A stretch of 64,000 nt of DNA from Verrucomicrobiota bacterium (GTDB taxonomy: Bacteria > Verrucomicrobiota > Verrucomicrobiia > Limisphaerales > J093): contig JAKLFY010000015.1 in the NCBI GenBank assembly GCA_022710935.1, positions 1 to 64,000 of the forward strand, in the 5' to 3' direction. This document shows positions 18,401 to 26,200 of this stretch, one piece after another. The notes under the pieces were generated by a model that did not search any database, had not been told where the DNA came from, and saw nothing but the letters and a program-made list of their open reading frames with translations. A program made the position numbers and the translations under genes. Position 1 is the stretch's first letter. Every line of letters begins with the position of its first letter.

Positions 18401-18810
18401 CCACCACCGGCGGCATCCGCACCTATCAGATGACCATCGCCATGACGACCCGGCAGATCTGCGTGGCCGCCAAGGGCGAGATCAACCTCGACAACAAGCC
18501 CGCCGAAGGCGCCTTCATCAATCCCGACACCGGCCTTCCGCTGAGCGAAATCAACTTCTACACCGTGTTCACGCACCCGGCGCCGGCCGATGACCCCACG
18601 CCGCCCGTGAGCAGTGAGGCGCCGACCCTCACGATTGCCCAGGGAGCCGCTGCCGGAACCCTGACCATCGGCTGGGCACCCGCCGCCGCGGGATTCAGCC
18701 TCTACTCAACCCCGTCGCTCGCGGCGCCCACATGGACGCTGGTTGGCACGCAGAATCCGACGACCGTGACAGTCGGCCCCGGCAACCAGTTCTTCCAGTT
18801 GCGCAAGTGA
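15442..18810 (+). CDS. Large secreted parallel-beta/propeller-type protein
   Basis: A 1122-residue exported protein. A signal peptide (MKRLSIATVAATAFVAASLT, then VGA) starts at 15442 or 15454. The first half has polymorphic-membrane/beta-helix-like repeats: DTIKFNIPG, NDVTIDGYTQP, NAKVQGCWFG and repeated VSGNYV, VAGNYFGV and MSGNYFSA strands with GTNGDGNSDGNERNI turns. The second half is probably a beta-propeller or Ig region and is not recognised. The C-terminus, LTIGWAPAAAGFSLYSTPSL to FFQLRK, is a tail also seen at the cut end of the last gene in the window. The role is likely extracellular, on a surface or polysaccharide. No enzyme motif is visible. Confidence 0.75.
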   Translation: MERLMKRLSIATVAATAFVAASLTVGAKDIIVTTTNSDSPPAGQTSLKQAISQLAAGDTIKFNIPGTGPHILVTPMGGYPLITANDVTIDGYTQPDSKPNSNGILGGNNAVIQIVLDSTSEETQPSVDPEKPELLVRRSTRLPYSGYGDSENAIVGVLGGDNFKIRGISFIGRHTAGSDEDPALYAIALLNEAKNAKVQGCWFGLTPGDPYLQENLKPVTDAVAAFRWRDGGDVYSEGLIVGTDGDKVNDLQEFNVILGCHIALALEAPNVRVSGNYVNVFPDGMTFVDVDAVSASLEMVGRTGNDASVEFFENGRVTDNTVIGTNGDGNSDGNERNIVAHAVYDHDIEFYSNATNVVVAGNYFGVAVDGTTAQKALTFRTPNFISLPGTAQVRIGSNGDGKSDDIEGNVIVGVPGTLFVEAGATVPITARRNKMSGNYFSAFPFFSGENGRTYEDYYANAILDPWTSGVVPAIDAVTDGIMTGTLPPPKLDAGYTKHVVDIYVVDPVAEAMVLTHPGTYVGSFVDNGLNDKNPAANAFNVDLRAMPIKPGVNIALAVTYTGDATGTSGTNSLTAPLSYSALANMPILTPGSIESVGLSRIVPDTPIIVPNYDKLGNWEPYASVLGNSTFLIEGNTFADGTTDKQRFVVALQPVDGKAGKMVEGFYTDAGQPFKDAINASRQNGNPGRVAGDKRPGAQNYIVGGEASPHALDPALFNTDNRWTGGMDRGVDGRYGCVQVFSLDTASLTPTPLTKAIDANLGRLASGTPGTVPEISRFGGDVVGLDNGNFVVVIDDRSNLIAPFRAPTAVIIQPDGTVVKETFQIGTESDQIWANVAAIKGGFAARFKGVIYVYNNAGTLQTTIPQSSSGASFDTGRGDGTRLAGHINSPYVYLLGKATDAQVVKLAAWDTRDPQRVTTFDVSEPAFAGSFDRVNVAVDALNRVTVGWTALPEGYEANQVAARVLALNEETMTITPLTPSFFPFINVATTGGIRTYQMTIAMTTRQICVAAKGEINLDNKPAEGAFINPDTGLPLSEINFYTVFTHPAPADDPTPPVSSEAPTLTIAQGAAAGTLTIGWAPAAAGFSLYSTPSLAAPTWTLVGTQNPTTVTVGPGNQFFQLRK

Positions 18811-18920
18811 CGCCACCGCGCGCCGCGGAGTCGTCGCGACTCTTCCATCGCGCAACTGAATCAGACGCGCGCCCGGGCGGTAGCCGCCCGGGCGCTCGAG
18901 TTTGGACTTCATCGCACACC

Positions 18921-19841
18921 TCAGCGCATCACAAGCGCCGCGGCGCCGATCATGCCGGCCGCGTTGCCAAGTTGCGCCCGCACGATCTCGACGGCCTGCG
19001 GCGTGAATTGCGTCGCTCCCCGCAGGCGCGCATTCATGGCTGCGGCAAACAGGTCGAAATGCTCTTCCGCAACGCCCCCGCCCAGAATCAGGCGCCGCGG
19101 CAGAAAGGTGTGAAAGATCGTCCACGCCCCTGCCGCGGCGGCAGCAAGCGCGCGATCCACGATCGCCTGCGCGCCGGGTTTCCCGTTCCGCGCCGCGGCG
19201 AGCACCGCCGGCGCGTCCGCAAAGCCTTCCGCCTGGCCAGAGGCGCCGATCGCCGTGCCCGACGCGAGGGATTCAAGACAGCCGCGGCAGCCGCAATAGC
19301 ATGGCGGACCGTCGCCTGAGACAATCAGGTGCCCGAGCTCGGGATGTTCGCCGTTTGCACCGCGGTAGATCTCACCGCGCACGATCGCCGCCCCGCCGAC
19401 ACCCGTGCCGAGCGTGAGCATCACAATCGGATCGAATCCCCGCCCGGCCCCGGCGAAACACTCGCCCATCGCCGCGGCATCCGCGTCGTTCTCGAGTCGC
19501 ACGCGCACACCAAACCGGGCCTGCAACGGCGTCACGATGTCGCACTTGTCCCATCCCGCCAGCGTATAGGGGTTGTTAATCAACCCCCGAGCCGGATCGA
19601 GCGGCCCGGCGCACCCGATGCCCAGTCCGGCCAGATCGCGCACCCGAGCCCCGGCCTGACCGCACAACGCCTCGATGGCATCCCCCAGCCTCGTAACCGC
19701 CATGCCGAACCCGGCCTCGGCTTGCGTCGGGAGAACGGCCCGCGCGCGGACGACTCCGGAACCATCGACGATTCCCACCGCCATCTTCGTGCCGCCAATG
19801 TCAATCCCGATTGCCGTTTCCCTCGCGCCCTCTGCACTCAT
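18921..19841 (-). CDS. ROK-family sugar kinase (glucokinase-like)
   Basis: A 306-residue ROK protein. GIDIGGTKMAVGIVD is the N-terminal phosphate-binding loop, ENDADAAAMGE carries the catalytic Asp, LTLGTGVGGA is the second phosphate loop, and the zinc site HPELGHL with CYCGCRGCLES is complete. No DNA-binding N-terminal domain is present, so it is a kinase rather than a repressor. ATG at 19841 overlaps the TGA of the upstream glycosyltransferase by 4 bases (ATGA), indicating translational coupling. Glucose or another hexose is the likely substrate. Confidence 0.9.
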   Translation of the reverse strand: MSAEGARETAIGIDIGGTKMAVGIVDGSGVVRARAVLPTQAEAGFGMAVTRLGDAIEALCGQAGARVRDLAGLGIGCAGPLDPARGLINNPYTLAGWDKCDIVTPLQARFGVRVRLENDADAAAMGECFAGAGRGFDPIVMLTLGTGVGGAAIVRGEIYRGANGEHPELGHLIVSGDGPPCYCGCRGCLESLASGTAIGASGQAEGFADAPAVLAAARNGKPGAQAIVDRALAAAAAGAWTIFHTFLPRRLILGGGVAEEHFDLFAAAMNARLRGATQFTPQAVEIVRAQLGNAAGMIGAAALVMR

Positions 19842-20998
19842 AAAGTCGTATCGGAAAGCATCTCCTCGAAAAAGGCGGCGTATTGCCGCGCCAGGTCGTC
19901 CCAACTGAACCGCCGGGCGAAGGCCTTGGCCGCTCGCCCCAGCGCGCTGCGCCGGGCTTCGTTCGTCACCAGATCGAGCACCGCTTCGCCAAAGGCCCGG
20001 GTGTCGAATGCAGGCACTTTCACACAGCAATCCCCGGGGATATCGCTTAACTCGGGGATATCGAACACCACCACCGGCACGGCGTGACAGAACGCCTCGA
20101 GCAGGACCAGCGGCGAGGCCTCGTACCGCGACGGCATGACCATCAGGAAAGACTGCCGAAGCAACTCGCTCTTCGCCGCATCATCGACCTTCCCCAGGAG
20201 GCGGACCTTGCCGCCCAGGCCGAGCGACGCGATGCGCCGGCGCAATTGCTCTTCCTGACGGGCGGGGCCGGCCCCGGCGATCAGGATCGGCGGCCCGAGG
20301 CGGGGCGCGATGGCCGCGAGTGCCTGGATCCAGAGATCCAGTCCTTTCTGTCCGATATCGATCCGCCCGAGAAAGAGCAGGTGCCTCTCATCGCGGCGGA
20401 CAGGCAGGTCGATCAGGGCGGGGCTCACGCCGTTGGGAATGACGACCGTCCGGAGGCGGGGGTTGGCGCGCGTCACGACGCCGCGCAAATGGGTCGAGAG
20501 GACGATTGCGTGGCGATAGGTGCGCAGGCCCAACCGCTCGATCGCGGCGAAGGGCAGCCCGTACTTGCGGGTCATCCCCACACCGGCCAGGACCTGCGTC
20601 AGGGCCGCAACCGGCTTGCGGGTGAACCACGGGAGGCACGCCGTCGAGAATGGAGGCGTCAGGCTCTCGACCCAAAGGTCATAATCGCCGTGGGCCGCCC
20701 GCCACGGAAGGCACAACTGAAAGAGAATCTGTCCCAAGTAAGGGCCGGCCCGGCGCAAGCCGATCGGCTCGTAGGCAACACCGTCCACGATCCGGGCGCA
20801 ATTGCCGGGGAATTGGCCCGTCACAACCCGGACGTCGTAGGATGATGTCAAACGGCGCGCGATCTCGTGGATCGCCCGGGCACCGCCGCCGCCGTAATAG
20901 GGATTGCCCACCGAGTCGTAGTTTGAAAACACGACCCGGCGCATCCGACCGGCGGGCGGGCTGTCCGAATTCACGGGGCGTTCTCTGGCGTGCGGCAT
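19838..20998 (-). CDS. GT4-type glycosyltransferase
   Basis: A GT-B glycosyltransferase of about 386 residues. The N-terminal GNPYYGGGGARAIHEIARRL is the acceptor-side glycine loop; VVIPNGV, LLFLGRIDIGQKGLDLWIQA and ILIAGAGP are typical GT4 strands; PSRYEASPLVLLEAFCHAVP is the nucleotide-sugar E-x7-E motif. The start is uncertain: GTG at 21019 or 20974, ATG at 20998, or ATG at 20944, where the conserved fold (MRRVVFSN) begins. It is coupled to the ROK kinase. Donor and acceptor are unknown; glycan or exopolysaccharide assembly is plausible. Confidence 0.88.
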   Translation of the reverse strand: MPHARERPVNSDSPPAGRMRRVVFSNYDSVGNPYYGGGGARAIHEIARRLTSSYDVRVVTGQFPGNCARIVDGVAYEPIGLRRAGPYLGQILFQLCLPWRAAHGDYDLWVESLTPPFSTACLPWFTRKPVAALTQVLAGVGMTRKYGLPFAAIERLGLRTYRHAIVLSTHLRGVVTRANPRLRTVVIPNGVSPALIDLPVRRDERHLLFLGRIDIGQKGLDLWIQALAAIAPRLGPPILIAGAGPARQEEQLRRRIASLGLGGKVRLLGKVDDAAKSELLRQSFLMVMPSRYEASPLVLLEAFCHAVPVVVFDIPELSDIPGDCCVKVPAFDTRAFGEAVLDLVTNEARRSALGRAAKAFARRFSWDDLARQYAAFFEEMLSDTTL

Positions 20999-21065
20999 CG
21001 GCGCCGCCCATCGTCGCACAGACGCGCAAAACGTAAAGCCGGCAGAATCCTCGACCGGTCAAACG

Positions 21066-21208
21066 CGGTGCATCTGGTTGTTGTCGGTGTTCAGTCGCCC
21101 GGTGAGGGCACCGGGCCTACACCGGAGGGAGACTCCCGCTGTAGGCCGCGTGCCCCCACGCGGCGCAACCTCCATTCCCACCGACAACCTCCAGATGCAC
21201 TGGGTGAA
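21066..21208 (+). repeat. Interspersed palindromic repeat, copy B
   Basis: The order of segments matches copy A: TGCATCTGGTTGTTGTCGGT, CGCCCGGTGAGGGCACCGGG, GTAGGCCGCGTGCCCCCACG and TTCCCACCGACAACCTCCAG. The ends TTGTCGGTG and CACCGACAA are complementary. It separates the minus-strand glycosyltransferase from the plus-strand kinase. Confidence 0.88.
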
Positions 21209-21277
21209 ACGTGGTGGCGCCAAAAGGCGGAACTTGGCACAAAGATTGCCTTGAGGCATAGTGTCGGCGCATCCGGC

Positions 21278-22141
21278 ATGTTTGGCTTTGGCAACAGACA
21301 CAACGACGACGACGGCGGGCATCGGCAACCCGGTCCGCTGGGTCCGTATTTCCTGCACGAACTGATCAACAGCGGCGGCATGGCCGACATCTGGCTGGCC
21401 CAGGATCAGAATCAGCAGACGTGCGCCATTCGGTGTCTGCACTCGAATCACCGGCACAACTTCACGGCGCGACGCCGCTTCGTTCGCGGGTGTGAGATCC
21501 TCTCACAGATCCACAATCATGAGTTTGTCATTGGTTATCGCAGCCACGGCAAGTACGACGGCTGCCTCTACCTGGCCATGGAGTACGTCGAGGGCGCCAA
21601 CCTCAAGCTCCTGATGGCCCAGAGCGATCCCGTCCTGCAGGAATACATCGGGAACATCCTGATCGACATGGCCATCGCGCTCGAACACGTGCACGAGAGC
21701 CGCTACATGCATCTGGATTTCAAACCCGAAAACGTCCTGCTCACCCGCAACGGAAGCGTCCGGCTCATCGACTTCGACCTGGCCCTTCCACGCCCGGAAC
21801 ATCCCAAGAAACTCGCCAAGAACCCCGGCACCCCCGCCTACATGTCGCCCGAGCAACTCCTGCGCGAACCGGTCGACCATCGGGCCGACATCTTCGCGTT
21901 CGGCGTTGCGGCGTACGAACTCCTGACGTTTCAGAAACCGTTCCCCGGCGATTCGCCCGACGAGGTCCTGCGCCGGCAACTGGACCGGAGCATCGACTTC
22001 ACACCGCCCCGTGCCTTGAATCCCGACATCCCGGTGGTCGCCGAGCGCACGATTCTGCGCTGCCTCGAACGCGAGCCGGACAAACGCTACCCGTTCATGA
22101 GCGTCGTGGTGCGCGATCTGCAGAGCGCTCTCTACGTTTAG
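21278..22141 (+). CDS. Ser/Thr protein kinase-like, beta-3 lysine replaced by Arg
   Basis: A 287-residue cytosolic Hanks-type kinase domain with no membrane anchor. The glycine loop is INSGGMADIWLA. In the beta-3 strand, CAIRCLH has Arg52 where VAIK kinases have the ATP-anchoring Lys. The catalytic loop is HLDFKPENVLL (Asp147, with Leu for the usual Arg), the metal site is IDFDLA (Asp165, DFD for DFG), and the APE motif is YMSPEQ. DIFAFGVAAYELLT and RCLEREPDKRYP complete the C-lobe. It may be weakly active, use an alternative Lys, or be a pseudokinase. Its stop codon overlaps that of the convergent LarE gene. Confidence 0.88.
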   Translation: MFGFGNRHNDDDGGHRQPGPLGPYFLHELINSGGMADIWLAQDQNQQTCAIRCLHSNHRHNFTARRRFVRGCEILSQIHNHEFVIGYRSHGKYDGCLYLAMEYVEGANLKLLMAQSDPVLQEYIGNILIDMAIALEHVHESRYMHLDFKPENVLLTRNGSVRLIDFDLALPRPEHPKKLAKNPGTPAYMSPEQLLREPVDHRADIFAFGVAAYELLTFQKPFPGDSPDEVLRRQLDRSIDFTPPRALNPDIPVVAERTILRCLEREPDKRYPFMSVVVRDLQSALYV

Positions 22142-22968
22142 ACTTCGTTGAGGCTGCCGCGCCGATAGCCTTCGAGATCCAGGGTGACGTGGACGTAACC
22201 GAGAGCCCGCAGTGCCTGCGCCACCCGGGTGTGGAGGCCGCCCGACACAAGACGCCCCAATTCGCCGGGCCCAAGCTCGATGCGCGCCATCTGCCGCACC
22301 GAACCGCCGTTCGCATCCTTCCACTCATGGTGCCGCACCCGGATGTCGTGGAAGTTCAGATTCCGCAGCACAGCCTCCGCCTCCTCGATCATCCGCAGTT
22401 TGCCCGGCGAAAGAGCCTCCCCGTAAGGGACCCGCGAACTCAAGCAGGCCATCTCCGGTTTGTCCGCCGTGGGCAAACCGAACTGAGCCGACAACGCCCG
22501 AATGTCGGCCTTGGTCAATCCTGCGTCCTTGAGTGGCGCCCGCACACCGAGTTCGCCGGCTGCGCGAACCCCCGGACGATGGTCGCCGACGTCGCTGGCA
22601 TTCTCGCCATAGGCGACCACCGCAAGCCCTTCCCGCCTGGCCAATTCACACAACTCGCCCATGACAAGCTGTTTGCAGAAATAGCAGCGCTGACGCGAGT
22701 TGGCCAGGTAGTCCGAATTCGCGAATTCGGCGGTCTGCACCACCCGGACCGGAATGTCCAGCCGCGCCGCCAGCGCCAGCGCTTCATCGAGGTCGCGCCT
22801 CGGCAGACTCGGAGAATCGCAAATCGCCGCAAGAAGCGAGTCGCCCAGCACCTGCCGCGCCACGTATGCCAGAAGGACCGAGTCGACTCCGCCGGAGTAG
22901 GCGACCAGGCACGAGCCATAGCCGCGCAGCACCGCCCGGAGCCCTTCGAGTTTTTCGTTCAGAGCCAT
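22138..22968 (-). CDS. larE: ATP-dependent sacrificial sulfur transferase LarE
   Basis: A 276-residue PP-loop protein. YSGGVDSVLLAYVA is the adenylation loop and CYFCKQLVMGEL, YGENASDVGDHRPG and ACLSSRVPYGE are LarE-specific blocks. LarE adenylates the pincer nucleotide precursor and transfers sulfur during synthesis of the nickel-pincer cofactor of lactate racemase. Characterised LarE proteins donate sulfur from a Cys in the active site (Cys176 in Lactobacillus); the Cys in MACLSSR is the likely equivalent. No larA, larB or larC is nearby, so the cofactor partners must be elsewhere. ATG at 22968 gives MALNEKLEGLRAVL; the longer open frame runs through a repeat and is rejected. Confidence 0.9.
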   Translation of the reverse strand: MALNEKLEGLRAVLRGYGSCLVAYSGGVDSVLLAYVARQVLGDSLLAAICDSPSLPRRDLDEALALAARLDIPVRVVQTAEFANSDYLANSRQRCYFCKQLVMGELCELARREGLAVVAYGENASDVGDHRPGVRAAGELGVRAPLKDAGLTKADIRALSAQFGLPTADKPEMACLSSRVPYGEALSPGKLRMIEEAEAVLRNLNFHDIRVRHHEWKDANGGSVRQMARIELGPGELGRLVSGGLHTRVAQALRALGYVHVTLDLEGYRRGSLNEV

Positions 22969-23023
22969 GGGCGCCAAAGTGGCACGCCTCCAGCCAGTTG
23001 TCGAGGACCCGACGCGCCCCGGG

Positions 23024-23162
23024 CAGAGCATCCCGAGGTTGTCGGTGGGAATCAGGTTTGCGCCGCGTGGGGGCACGCGGCCTGCAGCGGGAGTCTCCAT
23101 CCGTTGTAGGCCCGGTGCCCTCACCGGGCGACAGAACACCGACAGCAACCAGATCCACTGGG
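23024..23162 (-). repeat. Interspersed palindromic repeat, copy C (inverted)
   Basis: This is the reverse complement of the copy A/B layout: it starts GAGGTTGTCGGTGGGAATCA, continues with CGCCGCGTGGGGGCACGCGG and CCCGGTGCCCTCACCGGGCG, and ends CACCGACAGCAACCAGATCC. It lies between larE and the large CotH gene, so copies B and C bracket the kinase-larE pair in opposite orientation. Confidence 0.88.
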
Positions 23163-23280
23163 CCCCGGCGCCGACGCAACGCCCGGCAACCCACGCCTCA
23201 CAATCAGCACGCCTGAGAATCCGTCCCGCGCGCGATCCTTGGCTTGCGGCTTGCTGTGGATTACTCTCATCGAGCGCGTG

Positions 23281-26200
23281 ATGAACATCCTCCTCAGCCG
23301 CATGAATCGACCGGTCTCGACCGCTCCGTCCTCGAAGGACAGGCGCCGCACCCCCCACGCTGTTGTCCGAGCCCGCAAACCTGTCTGCCTGTCCGGGCAC
23401 GGGGTTTCCGCGCCGGCCAGGCTCCGGGCAACGCCGCTCCTGCTGCTGGCCCTGTGTCTGTGGTGGAATGGCGCCATCGCGCTGCGGGCAGGCGTGGTCT
23501 TCGGGGAGGACGCTGAGTTCCTCTATTTCAAGGGGTTCGACGAGGCTTCGAAGCCCGACTCGACGGCCTGGCGGTCGATTGGTTTTAACGACAGCGCCTG
23601 GCTGATTGGGCGCGGCCCGTTCTACTACGAAGACTCGAGCGGTTTCACGGGCAACACCCCGCTGACCGACATGCGGGGCAGTTACAGTTGCATCTACCTG
23701 CGCAAGACATTCACCGTCACATCTCCGGCCGCGGTCTCCGAAATGACGTTCACAATCCAGGCAGACGATGGCTGCGTCCTGTGGCTGAATGGAACAGAGA
23801 TCGGACGGGTGAACATGCCCGACGGCGAACCGTCATTCAAGGGCGTGTCTCTTCCCGCGGCGGGCGAGCCCAACGTGGCCAGCTTCACCGTCACAGACGC
23901 CCCCACCCTATTGAAAGCCGGCGCCAACGTCGTCGCCGTCCAGGCGTTCAACTCCGGCCTCAGCAACAGCTCCGACTTCCTCATCGCCGTCGCCTGCACG
24001 AGCACTCTTGATACGACGATCCCGACATTGGCCGAGATCGCCCCCGCCCCGGGCGCCACCGTCCGGGCGCTCTCCCTCATCGAGGTCTCCTTCAGCGAGA
24101 ACGTCACTGGGGTCGATGCGAGCGATCTGATCATCAACGGCGCGCCCGCCGCGTCGCTCACCGCCTATTCCCCCCGCGATTACGCCTTCAGCTTCGCGGA
24201 GCCCCCGGCAGGACCGGTCACCGTGACGTGGGCCCCGAACACCGGAATCGGCGACCTCGCAATCCCGCCCAACCTGTTCCATGGAGAAGGCTGGGACTAC
24301 ATTGTCGATCCGACCGTTCCCGCGGCGAACATCATCATTTCCGAGTTCCTTGCCGACAATGAGAACGGAATTCGAGACGATTTCGGCGATCGATCAGACT
24401 GGATCGAGCTGCTGAATCGGGGCGGCGAGGCGGCAAGCCTGCTCGGCTGGTCGCTGACCGACGAGCAGGGCAATCCAGCGAAGTGGCGATTCCCGGACAT
24501 CACGATCGGACCCAACAGCTACCTCTTGGTCTGGGCGTCCGGTCGGGCCCTGGCCAATCCTCTGGCAGCGTTGCACACGAACTTTCGCCTCTCGACCGAG
24601 AGTGATTACCTCGGACTGGCCGACCCCGAAGGCCGGATCGTGTCCGAGTTCGCCCCGGTCTATCCCCCGCAGCGGAAGGACATTTCGTTTGGACGCGACC
24701 GGACGAGTCCGGAGCTCACGGGCTATTTCAGCACGCCGACCCCGGGGGCGGGCAATACGTTGACGGGGCCGGGCTTTGCGCCGGATCCGGTCTTCTCCAT
24801 CAAGGGGGGCGTCTATGCCGCGTCCAGCCTGGCGCTGAGCATGAGCGCGCCCTCGGGCACGATTCGCTACACGCTCGACGGCTCGACGCCCTCGGGATCC
24901 TCGACGGCGTACACCGCGCCGATCAACATCAGCGCAAGCACCATCGTCCAGGCCCGGGTCTTCCAGGCCGGTTTGCTGCCGAGCACGATCGTCGTGGAGA
25001 CCTACAACATGGCCGGAACCGGGGTGGCGAACTTCAGTTCGGACCTGCCGCTGCTGATCATCAACACCGCGGGCCGGGGCATCTCTCAAGACTCCCGCGT
25101 GCCGGCCTTCGTCACCGCGATCGACACGCACCGCGGGCGGGCGGCACTTCAGGCGCCACCGAGTTTTCAGGGCAAGGCCCAGGTCGAAATCCGCGGACAA
25201 TCCTCGGCCGGTTTTCCAAAGAAGGCCTACAACGTCGAACTCAACGACGCCGTCGGCAACGACCTCGAAGTGCCCCTGCTGGGCCTGCCCCAGGAATCGG
25301 ACTGGGTGCTTTACGCTCCGTACACCGACAAACCCTTCCTCCAGAACTTCCTCGCCTTCGAATTGCACGAGAAGATGGGCCACTACGCCCCGCGCCGGCG
25401 GTTCGTCGAGGTCTTCGTCGACACCTCGGGCGGGCGGCTCGAATACCCGCGCGACTACGCGGGCATCTACATTCTGCTCGAGAAGATCAAGGTGGACGCC
25501 AGCCGGGTCGATATCGCCCGCCTGACTCCACAGCACAACGCCGAACCCGAGATCACCGGCGGCTACATCGTCAAGAAGGACAAAGACAGCCCGGGTGACC
25601 TCAATTTCAGCACGTCGGGTGGAGGGGGGTTCGGCGGCCAGGCCCTCAAGCACCATGAGCCGAAGCCGCGCGAGATCACACTCCCCCAGAGAAACTGGAT
25701 TCGGGACTACCTGAATCAGTTCGAGCGGGCGATGTACGCGGCCAACTGGCTGGGCGCCACCGGCACCAACCACTATTCGCACTACATCGACGTCGATTCG
25801 TTCGTGGACAACCACTGGATCGTCGAGTTCGCCAAGCAGATCGACGGCTATCGCCTCAGCAATTACATGAGCAAGGATCGGGGCGGCAAGCTCCGCATGG
25901 ACCCGATCTGGGATTGGAACCTGAGCTTCGGCAACGCCGATTACCTCGAAGGCTGGCTCACCAACGGCTGGTATTACACCCAGCTCGACGCCAACGCACA
26001 CATCTGGCTGCGACGCCTGATGTGCGGCACCACATCCCCGTCCGGAACTACCGGCGATCCCGATTTCAACCAGAGAATCGCCGACCGCTGGAGCGTGCTC
26101 CGCACCAATCTCTTCGCCTCCTCGAATGTCCTCGCCCGCATCGACGCATTGGCCGCGTCGCTCAACGAAGCCCAGGTCCGCGACTTCCAGAAATGGCCGC

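Noticed and set aside
20990-21277. N-terminal extension of the Ser/Thr kinase
   Set aside because: It translates a palindromic repeat; the kinase fold and a plausible ATG begin at 21278.
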